NCBI GenBank assembly: GCA_963733845.1
Contig: CAVTEM010000012.1
Location: forward strand, 372,001-436,000
Source of the DNA: DATFQE01 sp963733845
Lineage (GTDB): Bacteria; Actinomycetota; Thermoleophilia; Gaiellales; Gaiellaceae
Direction of reading: 5' to 3'
DNA length: 64,000 bases
The notes under the pieces were generated by a model. That model saw nothing but the letters and a program-made list of their open reading frames with translations. It searched no databases and was not told where the DNA came from. Both the position numbers and the translations under genes were made by a program. Position 1 is the first letter of the stretch, and each line of letters starts with the position of its first letter. This document shows, piece after piece, positions 40,721 to 50,006 of this stretch.

Positions 40721-42553
40721 CTAGGTGAGCGCGGCCGCCAGGGCGGAGGCGTTGAGGTGCGCGATCGCCTCGATCGTGACCATCGGGTTGACCCCGGATG
40801 CGCTCGGGAACGTCGACGCGTCCGCGACGACCAGGCGCCTCGTGCCGAGGAGCACGCCCACGTCGTCGCACACCGACCCCATCGCGGCCGTGCCCATCTG
40901 GTGGAACGAGTAGAGCGCGACGCGCCCCGGACCCCAGCCACAGGTGTCCGCGTCGCGCATGAACGTCCCGACGTCGCCCGAGCGGCCGGGCTCGTAGCGG
41001 ACGTCGGCCGCGTGGCCGGACACGATCCGCTTCGCGCCCGCTGCTTCGAGGATCCGCGCCGCGGCCTCGGTGCCCTCGCGCAAGCGCGTCGTGTCGCGCC
41101 CCGAGAGGCGATAGCGGACGAGGGGACGCCCGTCGCGGCCGACGCGCACCTCTCCTGCATCCAGGTCGCGCAGCAGCACCCCGACCAGCGTGCTGTGGCG
41201 AAGCCAGGACATCACCTCGGCGTGCTGCACCGCCCCGCGCCACGGGGCCGCGCCGACGAGCAGGGCCGGATGGATCGCGGTCGTCTCGAGCTTGACGCCC
41301 TCCACGTGGTCGGAGTGGATCGCCTGCAGCGTCCCCTCCCAGGGGCGGATCTCCTCGTCGAAGACGCCGAAGGCGCCGCCGACCGGATGCAGGTGGAGGT
41401 TGCGCCCGACCCCGGGCAGGCTCAGCCCGGAGCGGACGAGCAGCGCGGGCGTCTCGAGCGAGCCGCAGGCTGCGACGACCGCGCGCGAGCGGACGGTCAC
41501 GGCGTGCCCGATGTCCGTGCGGGCCTGGACACCGGCAGCGGCGCCCCGCTCGACCAGGACGCGCTCCGCGCGCGTGCGCACGAGGATGCGCGCGCCGGCC
41601 TCCTGGGCGTCGACGAGCCACGTGCGCGCCGTCGACTGCTTCGCCCCCAGCGGGCAGCCGTAGCCGCAGTAGCCACACACGCGGCCCTGGTCGCAGCCGC
41701 GGACGTTGCGCGGCATCGGCGCCACGTGCCAGCCGAGCGCCTGCAGGCCGCGGCACACGACCTGCTCCCGGGTGGACGGCGTGCTGTGGTCGGTGTTGAC
41801 GCCGATCCGCTCGCAGACCCTGTCCAGCGCGGCCGTGAACGCGTCGGTCGCGAAGGCACCTCCCCACTCCTCCCGCACGTCGTCGGGCGTCCGGAACGAC
41901 GTCGTGTAGTTGACGACCGTGCCGCCGCCGAGGCAGGCCCCGGCGAGGATGCCGATGCCCTGGTCGTCCGTGGCCGTCGTGCCGCGCGCGTGGTAGAGGC
42001 GGCGGAAGCCGTCCAGTTCGGCGCCGTCGAAGTCGGCCGCCTCGTAGTGCCCGCCGGCCTCGAGCACGAGCACGTCGAGCCCCGCCGCCGCCAGCACGGC
42101 CGCAGCCACACCGCCGCCGGCGCCCGAGCCCACCACGCAGACGTCGCAGTCGAGGGTCAGGTCGCGCGCGACGGGCAGAGTCGCGAGCTGGGGGCTCGTC
42201 GTCCGCATGTGCCCGAGCGGCCCGGGGTAGCCGATGCGGTCCCAGGCCGGCGTCCCGGGCAGCGTGTAGGCGATCGTCAGCAGGCCTTTGCGCAGCGCCT
42301 GGAAACCCGCGCGCCGAAGTGGGAGACGGCTGTCGCACCAGCCGAGAAGCGCACGCTCCCGCTTCTCGCCGCCCAGACGTGTGAAGCCGGAAGCGGCGAG
42401 CGCGGCGAGCAGCGCGCGCAGCCGCACCCGCTCTGCGCTCGTGAGTGCGGGAAGGAACGTCTCGAGGAACGCATCGGTGAAGCCGAGCCGCACCGCGCCC
42501 GGGAAGAACGTCTCGGCGACGGCGTCGAGCGCACGACGCTCGGCGTAGGTCAT
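40721..42553 (-). CDS. GMC-family FAD oxidoreductase
   Basis: A 610-residue flavoprotein. An N-terminal helical region (1-140) of the gluconate-dehydrogenase-subunit-3 or long-chain-alcohol-oxidase type comes before the FAD site CVVGSGAGGGVAAAVLAAAG. Other features are the covalent-FAD-like region GACLGGGTVVNYTTSFR, a Cys-rich insert CDQGRVCGYCGYGCPLGAKQ and the C-terminal FHQMGTAAMG with ASGVNPMVTIEAIAHLNA. Enzymes of this architecture oxidise long-chain alcohols or sterols. ATG 42553 is divergent from the peptidase gene with 52 nt between. Confidence 0.88.
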   Translation of the reverse strand: MTYAERRALDAVAETFFPGAVRLGFTDAFLETFLPALTSAERVRLRALLAALAASGFTRLGGEKRERALLGWCDSRLPLRRAGFQALRKGLLTIAYTLPGTPAWDRIGYPGPLGHMRTTSPQLATLPVARDLTLDCDVCVVGSGAGGGVAAAVLAAAGLDVLVLEAGGHYEAADFDGAELDGFRRLYHARGTTATDDQGIGILAGACLGGGTVVNYTTSFRTPDDVREEWGGAFATDAFTAALDRVCERIGVNTDHSTPSTREQVVCRGLQALGWHVAPMPRNVRGCDQGRVCGYCGYGCPLGAKQSTARTWLVDAQEAGARILVRTRAERVLVERGAAAGVQARTDIGHAVTVRSRAVVAACGSLETPALLVRSGLSLPGVGRNLHLHPVGGAFGVFDEEIRPWEGTLQAIHSDHVEGVKLETTAIHPALLVGAAPWRGAVQHAEVMSWLRHSTLVGVLLRDLDAGEVRVGRDGRPLVRYRLSGRDTTRLREGTEAAARILEAAGAKRIVSGHAADVRYEPGRSGDVGTFMRDADTCGWGPGRVALYSFHQMGTAAMGSVCDDVGVLLGTRRLVVADASTFPSASGVNPMVTIEAIAHLNASALAAALT

Positions 42554-42568
42554 CGGCCGGCCCCGCGG

Positions 42569-42597
42569 TTGACAACCGGCACAAGCGGGCGGAGAGT
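42569..42597 (+). promoter_or_regulatory. Promoter of the papain-like peptidase gene
   Basis: A consensus TTGACA (42569-42574) and GAGAGT (42592-42597) are 17 nt apart, and ATG follows after 8 nt, which suggests a leaderless transcript. Confidence 0.5.
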
Positions 42598-42605
42598 AGG
42601 CGGCG

Positions 42606-43394
42606 ATGGCACGACCACGGAATGTGAAGCGCATTCTCAACGTCCTGCCCTCGCCGAACCAGGAGCAGGACTGGTCGTTCGAGCAGGCCCGGGGCGCCGG
42701 CGTCGCCGAGGCCGCCCCGCCCGTCCCCGCCCAGAAGGACCTGCGCGCGGCGTGGTGGAAGGTCGGCGACCAGGGCTCGAGCGGGTCGTGCGTGGGCTGG
42801 GCGACAGCCGACGCCGTGCTCCGCTGGCATTTCGTCAAGGCCAAGCGCCTGGCCGAGGCCGACCGCCTCTCGCCGCGCTTCCAGTGGATGGCCGCCAAGG
42901 AGACCGACCAGTTCGACAACCGCCCGACGACGTTCCTGGAGCGCGACGGCACCAGCCTGAAGGCCGCGCTCGACGTCGGCCGCAAGTTCGGCGCCGTCCG
43001 GGACAAGCTGCTCCCGTTCGCGTCCGGCGCCCTCTACGCCGGCGACCCGAAGACGTTCTATGCGACCGCCGCCCAGCTCAAGATCAGCTCGTACTACAAC
43101 CTGGGGACGAACCTGGCGCTCTGGCGCCAGTGGCTGGCGGCCAACGGCCCGATCCTCACGCGCCTCGACGTCGACGACACCTGGGACAAGGCGAAGGCGA
43201 ACAAGGGCAACCTGGACGCGTACCTGCCGAAGACCAAACGCGGCGGCCACGCGGTGGCGCTCGTCGGCTACACGCCGGACCGCTTCATCGTGCGCAACAG
43301 CTGGGGCACGGGCTGGGGCGACGCGGGTTTCGGCTACGCGTCGCTCGGCTACGCGCAGGCGGCCTTCACGGAGGCCTACGGCATCTCGCTGTGA
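42606..43394 (+). CDS. Papain-like C1 cysteine peptidase without signal peptide
   Basis: A 262-residue C1-family peptidase. The catalytic Cys is in WKVGDQGSSGSCVGWATADA, His in RGGHAVALVGYTPDRFIVRN and Asn in the same stretch (RNSWGTGWGDAGFGYASL). The oxyanion Gln is in GDQGSSGSC. Residues 1-45 are a short leader without hydrophobic signal, so it probably acts in the cytoplasm or is exported by another route. The neighbouring TPR-cyclase gene starts 78 nt downstream on the same strand. Confidence 0.88.
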   Translation: MARPRNVKRILNVLPSPNQEQDWSFEQARGAGVAEAAPPVPAQKDLRAAWWKVGDQGSSGSCVGWATADAVLRWHFVKAKRLAEADRLSPRFQWMAAKETDQFDNRPTTFLERDGTSLKAALDVGRKFGAVRDKLLPFASGALYAGDPKTFYATAAQLKISSYYNLGTNLALWRQWLAANGPILTRLDVDDTWDKAKANKGNLDAYLPKTKRGGHAVALVGYTPDRFIVRNSWGTGWGDAGFGYASLGYAQAAFTEAYGISL

Positions 43395-43472
43395 CGGCCG
43401 CGGTCCCAGGCTGAGGGGCCCGTCCGGCGCCCTGTGGCGGCCGCTCGAACCCGTCTGTGACAATGAGTAGCG

Positions 43473-45407
43473 ATGTCACAGGTCGCCGACTCGTTGGAGA
43501 GCGCCCGGGAGGCGGTCGAGCGCCTCGCCTGGAGAGAGGCGTACGACGCGTACTCCGCTGTCGAGGCGGAGCGGCTGGCCCCTGAGGATCTCGAACGCTT
43601 CGCCGAGGCCGCCTGGTGGCGGGGCAGGCTCGACGAGTCGATCGATCTGAGGGAGCGCGCCTACGCCGGATACTCCGCGGCAGAAGACGACCTCGGAGCG
43701 GCGCGAATCGCGCTCGTCCTGTCCCAGGATCACGCAGGCCGAGGCGCCTTCGCCGTCGCGGGCGGCTGGTTCGGGACCGCGGAACGGCTGCTCGAAACCC
43801 AGCCCGAGGGCGTCGTGCACGCGCGACTGGCGCTGACCAGGGCGCTCAACGCCATGTTCGCGGCGGGCGACCTTCCCGAGGCGATCACGCTCTTCGACCG
43901 TGCCTACGAGCTGGGTCGGCAGTTTCGCGACCGGGACACCCAGATGCTCGCCGTCGTCGGCAAGGGGCGCGCACTGGTCAAGCAGGGCGAGCTCGAGGCC
44001 GGGCTCGCTCTCCTCGACGAGGCGACGGCGTCCGCCGTGTGCGGCGAGCTGCGGGCCTTCTCGACCGCGATCGTCTACTGCGTGACCATCTCGTCCTGTC
44101 AGGACGTCGGGGACTACCGACGGGCGGCCGAGTGGACCGAGGAGGCGAACCGCTGGTGCGACCGGCTCGACGTGTCCGGCTTTCCCGGAGCCTGCCGCAT
44201 CCACCGCGCCGAGATGCTCCGGCTCCGCGGCGACTGGGAGGGAGCCGAGAAGCAGGCGGTCGAGGCCTGTGAGGAGTTGCAGGACTATGAGCGCTCGATC
44301 ACGGCCGGCGGCTTCTACGAGATCGGCGAGATCCGGCGTCGTCGCGGCGACTTCGCCGCCGCGGAGGAGGCGTACCGGCGCGCGAACGAGTTCGGGCGCG
44401 ACCCGCATCCGGGCCTGGCGCTCCTCCGCCTGGCCGAAGGGCGTGTGGACGCCGCTGCAGCCGGGATCGCGCGCTCGCTCGACGGGATCGAGGACCCGCT
44501 CTCACGGCTCCGTCGGCTGCCGGCGAGGGTCGAGATCGCGATCGCTGCGTCGGACGTGCCCACAGCGCGCGCCAGTGCCGCGGAGATCGAGCGCATCGTC
44601 GACACGTACAAGCTCGGCGGCGAGCGCGCGGTCGCGTTCGACGCCACCGTCCACATGGCCTGGGGGCGAATCCAGCTCGCCGAGGGCGACGTCGAGGAAG
44701 CCGCTCGATCGCTGCGACGGGTGCGCGACGAGTGGCAGCAGATCGGGGCTCCGCACGAGACGGCGGAGGCGCGGATGTTGCTCGCGGTCGCCTTCCGCCG
44801 GCTGGGAGACGAGCACGCGGCGACCGCGGAGCTCGAGGCAGCGCTCGCGACGTTCGAGCGGCTGGGAGCCAAGCTCGACCAGGCTCGGGCGAGCGAGCTG
44901 CTCGGCCGGCTCCAGACGCGCCGCACGTTCCTCTTCACCGACATCGTCGACTCCACGAGGCTGCTGGAGACGCTCGGCAACGAGAAGTGGAAGAAGCTGC
45001 TCGCCCGCCACGACGAGCTGCTGCGCGAGCGCATCCTCGACAGCGGCGGCGAGGTGATCAAGCAGACGGGCGACGGCTTCTTCGCCGCCTTCGACAACCC
45101 GAGGCGCGCGATCGAGGCCGCCGTGGGCATCCAGCGGGCGCTCGACGCCGAGATCGTCGCCCCGGACGTGAGGATCGGCGCGCACACGGGCGGCGCGTTC
45201 CGCACCGGCGCGAGCTCGTCGGACTACGGAGGCGAGGGCGTGCACATGGCGGCCCGCATCGGCGCGGCAGCGCAGGCGGCAGAGGTGCTGGTCAGCCGCG
45301 AGACCCTCGACGGCGTCGACGTCGGGTTCCGCTTCTCGGAGCCGCGCACCGCTTCGGTGCAGGGCTTCGACCGGCCGGTCGAGCTCGTCTCGGTCGAGTG
45401 GCGCTAG
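43473..45407 (+). CDS. TPR-repeat protein with C-terminal class III nucleotidyl cyclase
   Basis: A 644-residue protein starting at ATG 43473. Residues 1-480 are TPR-like helical repeats (AEAAWWRGRLDESIDLRERA, ALVKQGELEAGLALLDEATA, EIRRRRGDFAAAEEAYRRAN). Residues 485-644 are a class III cyclase domain: metal Asp residues in FLFTDIVDSTRLLETLG and KQTGDGFFAAFD, the latter preceded by the purine-selecting Lys. The usual transition-state Asn position reads His in GEGVHMAARIGAAAQ, as in a variant bacterial group. It may therefore make cAMP, cGMP or another cyclic nucleotide in response to a protein bound by the TPRs. The gene is intact. Confidence 0.85.
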   Translation: MSQVADSLESAREAVERLAWREAYDAYSAVEAERLAPEDLERFAEAAWWRGRLDESIDLRERAYAGYSAAEDDLGAARIALVLSQDHAGRGAFAVAGGWFGTAERLLETQPEGVVHARLALTRALNAMFAAGDLPEAITLFDRAYELGRQFRDRDTQMLAVVGKGRALVKQGELEAGLALLDEATASAVCGELRAFSTAIVYCVTISSCQDVGDYRRAAEWTEEANRWCDRLDVSGFPGACRIHRAEMLRLRGDWEGAEKQAVEACEELQDYERSITAGGFYEIGEIRRRRGDFAAAEEAYRRANEFGRDPHPGLALLRLAEGRVDAAAAGIARSLDGIEDPLSRLRRLPARVEIAIAASDVPTARASAAEIERIVDTYKLGGERAVAFDATVHMAWGRIQLAEGDVEEAARSLRRVRDEWQQIGAPHETAEARMLLAVAFRRLGDEHAATAELEAALATFERLGAKLDQARASELLGRLQTRRTFLFTDIVDSTRLLETLGNEKWKKLLARHDELLRERILDSGGEVIKQTGDGFFAAFDNPRRAIEAAVGIQRALDAEIVAPDVRIGAHTGGAFRTGASSSDYGGEGVHMAARIGAAAQAAEVLVSRETLDGVDVGFRFSEPRTASVQGFDRPVELVSVEWR

Positions 45408-45423
45408 CTGCGCAGCCCGAGCG

Positions 45424-46461
45424 TTGCTCCAGGTCGACACGCACACCGACGGCGGCCAGACCGCCCTCGGCGTAGCGGAGCGAATCGCCTCCTTCGTCGC
45501 GGCTGCGCGCCGTTCCCTCGACTTCGCGCAGTACGACTTCCATCTCGACGGGGAGACCTCCGCCGTCGTTGCCGGCGCGATCACGGACGCTGCCGCCCGC
45601 GGGGTCGCGGTGCGCTTCCTCTACAACGTCGACCACCGCAACCCGATCCCGGTTCCGCCACCACCGGAGCCGGACGCGCAGCTGATCGCCTCGCTCGGCG
45701 TACCGGCGCGTGCGATCGCGGGCGTGCCCGACCTGATGCACCACAAGTACGTCGTGCGCGACGGCGAGGCGGTGTGGACCGGCTCGATGAACTGGACCGA
45801 GGACTCGTTCTCCCACCAGGAGAACGTGGTCGTGACCGCCTCCTCGCCCGAGCTCGCGGCCAGGTTCAGCACCAACTTCGACGAGCTCTGGACGCATGGG
45901 CAGGTCGAGCGGAGCGGGCGCGTCCACACGACCCCGGTCCCGGTCGGCGAGCAGCAGGTGCGGACCTGGTTCACGCCCGGCCACGGCGAAGGCCTCTCGC
46001 ACCGCATCGCCAAGGCGATTGCGAAGGCCCGCCGCCGCGTTCGAATCTGCTCGCCCGTGATCACGGCCGCGCCGGTGCTCGGCTCGCTGGCCCAGGTGAT
46101 CGCCGGCGGAACGGTGGACGTCGCCGGCTGCGTCGACCGGCCGCAGATCGGGGGCGTCATCTACCAGTGGGGAGTGAACGGCAACGCGTCCTGGAAGCTG
46201 CCGCTGCTCGAGCAGGTGCTCGAGGCGCCGTTCTCGGCCAAGCCGTCGACGCCGTGGGAGCCCGGCGGGTCGCTGCACAACTTCATGCACGCGAAGCTGA
46301 CCGTCGCCGACGACACCGTGTTCGCCGGAAGCTTCAACCTCTCCCGGTCGGGCGAGCTGAACGCCGAGAACGTGCTCGAGGTGAACGATCCCCCGCTCGC
46401 GGAGCGGCTGGCGACCTACGTCGACGACGTGCGCGGCCGCTACCCGCTCTTCTCGCGCTGA
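45424..46461 (+). CDS. Phospholipase D-like protein with two HKD motifs
   Basis: A 345-residue PLD-superfamily protein starting at TTG 45424, 17 nt after the cyclase gene. Both catalytic motifs are in one chain: MHHKYVVRDGEAVWTGSMNW (about 100-120) and FMHAKLTVADDTVFAGSFNL (about 285-305). No signal peptide is seen. Bacterial members act as phospholipases, cardiolipin synthases or nucleases; the short loops here are nuclease- or phospholipase-like. Tight linkage to the cyclase suggests shared transcription. It ends immediately before the convergent gene (0 nt). Confidence 0.85.
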   Translation: MLQVDTHTDGGQTALGVAERIASFVAAARRSLDFAQYDFHLDGETSAVVAGAITDAAARGVAVRFLYNVDHRNPIPVPPPPEPDAQLIASLGVPARAIAGVPDLMHHKYVVRDGEAVWTGSMNWTEDSFSHQENVVVTASSPELAARFSTNFDELWTHGQVERSGRVHTTPVPVGEQQVRTWFTPGHGEGLSHRIAKAIAKARRRVRICSPVITAAPVLGSLAQVIAGGTVDVAGCVDRPQIGGVIYQWGVNGNASWKLPLLEQVLEAPFSAKPSTPWEPGGSLHNFMHAKLTVADDTVFAGSFNLSRSGELNAENVLEVNDPPLAERLATYVDDVRGRYPLFSR

Positions 46462-46853
46462 TCACGATCCATCGTCGGCTCTTGGTTGCCTGCCGCGTAC
46501 CGCCAGAAGGACGGCCACCGCGAAGACCACGAGCGCCGGCAGTACGAACAGGCCGCCGGTCGAGGGCTGATGGCCTCCCCGAGCAGGCTCAGCACGAGGA
46601 ACGCGGCAGCGCTGATCGCGAAGCCGACCCTGAGGTCGAGCCAGCGCGGCCACGGGCTGATGGCGAGCAACGGAGCGATGACCGCGACGCCGCCGAGACC
46701 GAGGTGCAAGACCCAGGCAGGACCAGAGCACAGCAGGTCTCCCGCCGATCCCTCGGGCGGGGGCTCCGAGACGTCCGAGCCACCGCATCCGTACACGGCC
46801 GTGATGAGGATCAGGAGTGCGGTCGCGACGAAGGCGGCGGCCGAGACCACCAA
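46462..46853 (-). pseudogene. Small membrane protein, one frameshift
   Basis: A membrane protein of about 131 residues, read from TTG 46853 or GTG 46850. It has four helices: AAAFVATALLILITAVYG, then a loop with Cys residues (GSAGDLLCSGPAW), helices over VLHLGLGGVAVIAPLLAI and VGFAISAAAFLVLSLLG, and a last helix LFVLPALVVFAVAVLLAV with a charged end. One base is missing near 46566. I do not recognise the family. It lies between guaA and the convergent PLD-like gene. Confidence 0.55.
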
Positions 46854-46884
46854 CGCGACGAGCAGCCTGACGGCGAGCGAGCCT

Positions 46885-48462
46885 CTACTCCCACTCGATC
46901 GTCGACGGCGGCTTCGAGCTGATGTCGAGCGCGACCCGGTTCACGGCCGGGATCTCGTTGATGATCCGGCTCGAGATCGTCTCGAGCAGGTCGTAGGGGA
47001 GCCGCGCCCAGTCCGCGGTCATCGCGTCCTCGGACGTGACCGCGCGGAGAACGATCGGGTACGCGTACGTGCGCTCGTCTCCCTGGACGCCGACCGAGCG
47101 GATCGCCGGAAGCACCGCGAAGGACTGCCAGAGGTCGCGGTAGAGGCCGGCGCGCCGGATCTCCTCCTGCAGGATCGCGTCGGCCTGGCGCAGGGTCTCG
47201 AGCCGCTCGCGGGTGACCTCGCCGATGATGCGGATCGCGAGCCCGGGGCCGGGGAAGGGCTGGCGCCAGACGAGCCGTTCGGGCATGCCCAGCTCCTCGC
47301 CCACCCGCCGGACCTCGTCCTTGAAGAGCAGGCGCAGCGGCTCGACGAGCTCCATCTCCATGTCCTCGGGCAGCCCGCCGACGTTGTGGTGCGACTTGAT
47401 CTTGGCCGCGACGCCGTCGTCCGCCCCGCCGGACTCGATCACGTCCGAGTACAGCGTCCCCTGGACGAGGTAGCGGATCGCGCCCAGGCGAGCCGCTTCC
47501 TCCTCGAAGACGCGGATGAACTCGTCGCCGATGATCCTGCGCTTCTCCTCGGGCTCGGTCACCCCGGCCAGCCGGGTCAGGAACCGGTCGGCGGCGTCCA
47601 CGTGCACGAGCGGGACGCGGAAGTGACCCTCGAAGGCCTCCACCACCTGCGTCGCCTCGTCCTTGCGCAGCAGCCCGTGGTCGACGAACACGCACGTGAG
47701 CCGGTCGCCGACCGCCTTGTGCACGAGCAGTGCGGCGACCGCAGAGTCGACGCCGCCGGAGAGCGCGCAGAGCACGCGCTCGTCGCCGACCTGCGCGCGG
47801 ATCCGCTCGACCTGCTCCTCGATCACGGCTGCGGGCGTCCAGGTCGGGCTCGCACCCGCGACCTCGTAGAGGAAGTTCTTCAGCACGTCCTGCCCGTAGG
47901 GCGTGTGCACGACCTCCGGGTGGAACTGGACGCCGTACAGCCGCTTGCCGGGATCCTCGAAGGCTGCGATCGGCGTGGACGCCGAGCCCGCGGTCACCGT
48001 TGCGCCTGCGGGCGGCGCGGTCACGGAGTCGCGGTGGCTCATCCAGACGGTCTGCTCCTGCGGGAGGCCGGCGAGGAGGGCGCCTCCGTCGGCGCGGAGG
48101 TCGGTCTTGCCGAACTCGGACACGCCCGTGCGCTCGACCCGGCCGCCGAGGTCCCGCGCCATCAGCTGCATGCCGTAGCAGATGCCCAGCGTCGGGATGC
48201 CCAGCTCGAACAGCTCAGGGTCGACCTCTGGCGCCCCCTCGGCGTAGACGGAGGCCGGTCCGCCGCTGAGGACGATCGCCACCGGCTGCCGTTCGCGCGC
48301 CTGCGCCGGGGTGATCCGGTGGCCGACGAGCTCCGAGTACACGCGCGCCTCGCGCACGCGGCGCGCGATCAGCTGCGAGTACTGGCCGCCGAGGTCGACG
48401 ACGAGGACCGGACGCTCTTCGGGAGCGGGCTCGCGCTCGGGGAACGCGAGGACCTCAGCCAC
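46885..48462 (-). CDS. guaA: GMP synthase (glutamine-hydrolysing)
   Basis: A 525-residue enzyme converting XMP to GMP. The class I glutaminase domain has Cys in LGICYGMQLMARDLGG and His/Glu in LYGVQFHPEVVHTPYG. The ATP pyrophosphatase P-loop is LCALSGGVDSAVAALLVHKA. The C-terminal dimerisation domain ends NEIPAVNRVALDISSKPPST. GTG 48462 overlaps the guaB stop by 8 nt, so both last steps of GMP synthesis are coupled. Confidence 0.97.
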   Translation of the reverse strand: MAEVLAFPEREPAPEERPVLVVDLGGQYSQLIARRVREARVYSELVGHRITPAQARERQPVAIVLSGGPASVYAEGAPEVDPELFELGIPTLGICYGMQLMARDLGGRVERTGVSEFGKTDLRADGGALLAGLPQEQTVWMSHRDSVTAPPAGATVTAGSASTPIAAFEDPGKRLYGVQFHPEVVHTPYGQDVLKNFLYEVAGASPTWTPAAVIEEQVERIRAQVGDERVLCALSGGVDSAVAALLVHKAVGDRLTCVFVDHGLLRKDEATQVVEAFEGHFRVPLVHVDAADRFLTRLAGVTEPEEKRRIIGDEFIRVFEEEAARLGAIRYLVQGTLYSDVIESGGADDGVAAKIKSHHNVGGLPEDMEMELVEPLRLLFKDEVRRVGEELGMPERLVWRQPFPGPGLAIRIIGEVTRERLETLRQADAILQEEIRRAGLYRDLWQSFAVLPAIRSVGVQGDERTYAYPIVLRAVTSEDAMTADWARLPYDLLETISSRIINEIPAVNRVALDISSKPPSTIEWE

Positions 48463-49945
48463 CGCGCCGGTAGTTGGGCGCGTCCTTGGTCACGGCGACG
48501 CCGTGCGGGTGGCTCTCGCGCAGGCCCGCGCCGGTGATCCGAACGAACCTCGTCGCCGTCCGCATCTGCTCGATCGTCTCCGCCCCGCAGTAGCCCATCG
48601 ACTGCCGCAGCCCGCCCACGAGCTGATGGATCACGTTCCGCACCGGCCCCTTGTAGGGGACGTGCGCCTCGACGCCTTCCGGGACGAGCTTGTCGACATC
48701 CTCGACGTCGCCCTGGAAGTAGCGGTCCTTGGAGAAGCCGCGCGCCTTCATCGCCCCGAGCGAGCCCATCCCGCGGTACTGCTTGAGCCGCTCGCCCTGG
48801 ACGACGACCACGTCGCCGGGCGACTCGTCGGTGCCGGCGAAGATCGAGCCGAGCATGACCGTCTCGGCGCCGGCCGCGATCGCCTTGGCCACGTCGCCCG
48901 ACGAGGTCATGCCGCCGTCGGCGATCACCGGGATCTCGTGCTTCGAGGCCACCTGCGCGCAGTCGAAGATGGCGGTCACCTGGGGCACGCCCACGCCCGC
49001 CACGACCCGGGTGGTGCAGATCGAGCCAGGTCCTACGCCGGCCTTGATCGCGTCCGCGCCGATCTCGACGAGCTCCTCGGCCGCCTCCGCTGTCGCGACG
49101 TTTCCGACGACGAGCTCGACGTCGAGCTTCGACTTCAGCTTCCGCGCCATCTCGAGCACCCCGGCCGAATGGCCGTGCGCGGTGTCGAGCACGAGGACGT
49201 CCACTTCGGCGGCGACCAGGGCCTCCGCGCGCTCGACCGCGTCGGGCCCGACACCGACCGCGGCGCCGACGCGCAGGCGTCCACGCTCGTCCTTCGTCGC
49301 CAGCGGGAACTCGATCCGCTTCTGGATGTCCTTCACCGTGATCAGGCCGCGCAGGCGCCCGTCCTCGTCCACGACCGGGAGCTTCTCGATCTTGTGGCGA
49401 TGCAGGATCGCGCGCGCCTCCTCGAGCGTCGTCCCGACCGGCGCGGTCACGAGGTCCTGGGCGGTCATCAGGTCCGAGACGCGCTGGCCCGTGTCGCCCT
49501 CGAAGCGCAGGTCGCGATTGGTCAGGATCCCGACCAGGACGCCCGCCTCGTCGACGACCGGGACGCCCGAGATGTGGTAGCGGCCCATCAGCTCCAGCGC
49601 CGCCGTCACCGGCTCGTCCGGGCGGAGCGTCACGGGCTCGACGATCATCCCGGACTCGGAGCGCTTCACCTTGTCGAGCTCGTCCACCTGGGCCTCGATC
49701 GAGAGGTTGCGGTGGAGGATCCCGATGCCGCCCTCGCGGGCGAGCGCGATTGCGAGCCGCGCCTCGGTGACCGTGTCCATCGCGGCCGAGACCAGCGGGA
49801 TCGAGAGCGAGAGCGACCTGGTCAGGCGCGTCGCCGTCGAGACGTCGTTCGGCAGCACCTCGGAGCGCTGCGGTACGAGCAGGACGTCGTCGAAGGTCAG
49901 CCCCTCACGGGCAAAGCGCCGGTCGAGCTCGACCAGCCGCTCCAG
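48455..49945 (-). CDS. guaB: IMP dehydrogenase, start codon not canonical
   Basis: GuaB oxidises IMP to XMP. The core has two CBS domains (YHISGVPVVDEAGVLVGILT and HKIEKLPVVDEDGRLRGLIT), the catalytic Cys loop GVGPGSICTTRVVAGVGVPQ and the flap GMGSLGAMKARGFSKDRYFQ. The invariant N-terminal LTFDDVLLVPQRSEVLPNDV requires a start upstream of GTG 49858. The frame is open back to a TAG near 49957 but holds only CTG (49945, given here) and ATC (49951). Either a rare start is used or a base is wrong near the start. Confidence 0.92.
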   Translation of the reverse strand: MERLVELDRRFAREGLTFDDVLLVPQRSEVLPNDVSTATRLTRSLSLSIPLVSAAMDTVTEARLAIALAREGGIGILHRNLSIEAQVDELDKVKRSESGMIVEPVTLRPDEPVTAALELMGRYHISGVPVVDEAGVLVGILTNRDLRFEGDTGQRVSDLMTAQDLVTAPVGTTLEEARAILHRHKIEKLPVVDEDGRLRGLITVKDIQKRIEFPLATKDERGRLRVGAAVGVGPDAVERAEALVAAEVDVLVLDTAHGHSAGVLEMARKLKSKLDVELVVGNVATAEAAEELVEIGADAIKAGVGPGSICTTRVVAGVGVPQVTAIFDCAQVASKHEIPVIADGGMTSSGDVAKAIAAGAETVMLGSIFAGTDESPGDVVVVQGERLKQYRGMGSLGAMKARGFSKDRYFQGDVEDVDKLVPEGVEAHVPYKGPVRNVIHQLVGGLRQSMGYCGAETIEQMRTATRFVRITGAGLRESHPHGVAVTKDAPNYRRGG

Positions 49946-50006
49946 CTCGATTTCGCCCTAGCTCCAACCCTTCCAAGGGGTCAGCGTACCAACGTGCCCC
50001 GACGGC

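Noticed and set aside
40713..43463. A 916-codon minus-strand frame across the GMC and peptidase genes
   Set aside because: It is an out-of-frame shadow: real motifs of the GMC oxidoreductase and the papain-like peptidase are in other frames on both strands.
42606..46461. Assignment as a known Pycsar or CBASS defence system
   Set aside because: The cyclase is TPR-fused and of common actinobacterial type, and none of the established effector architectures is next to it; the idea is kept only as a low-level finding.
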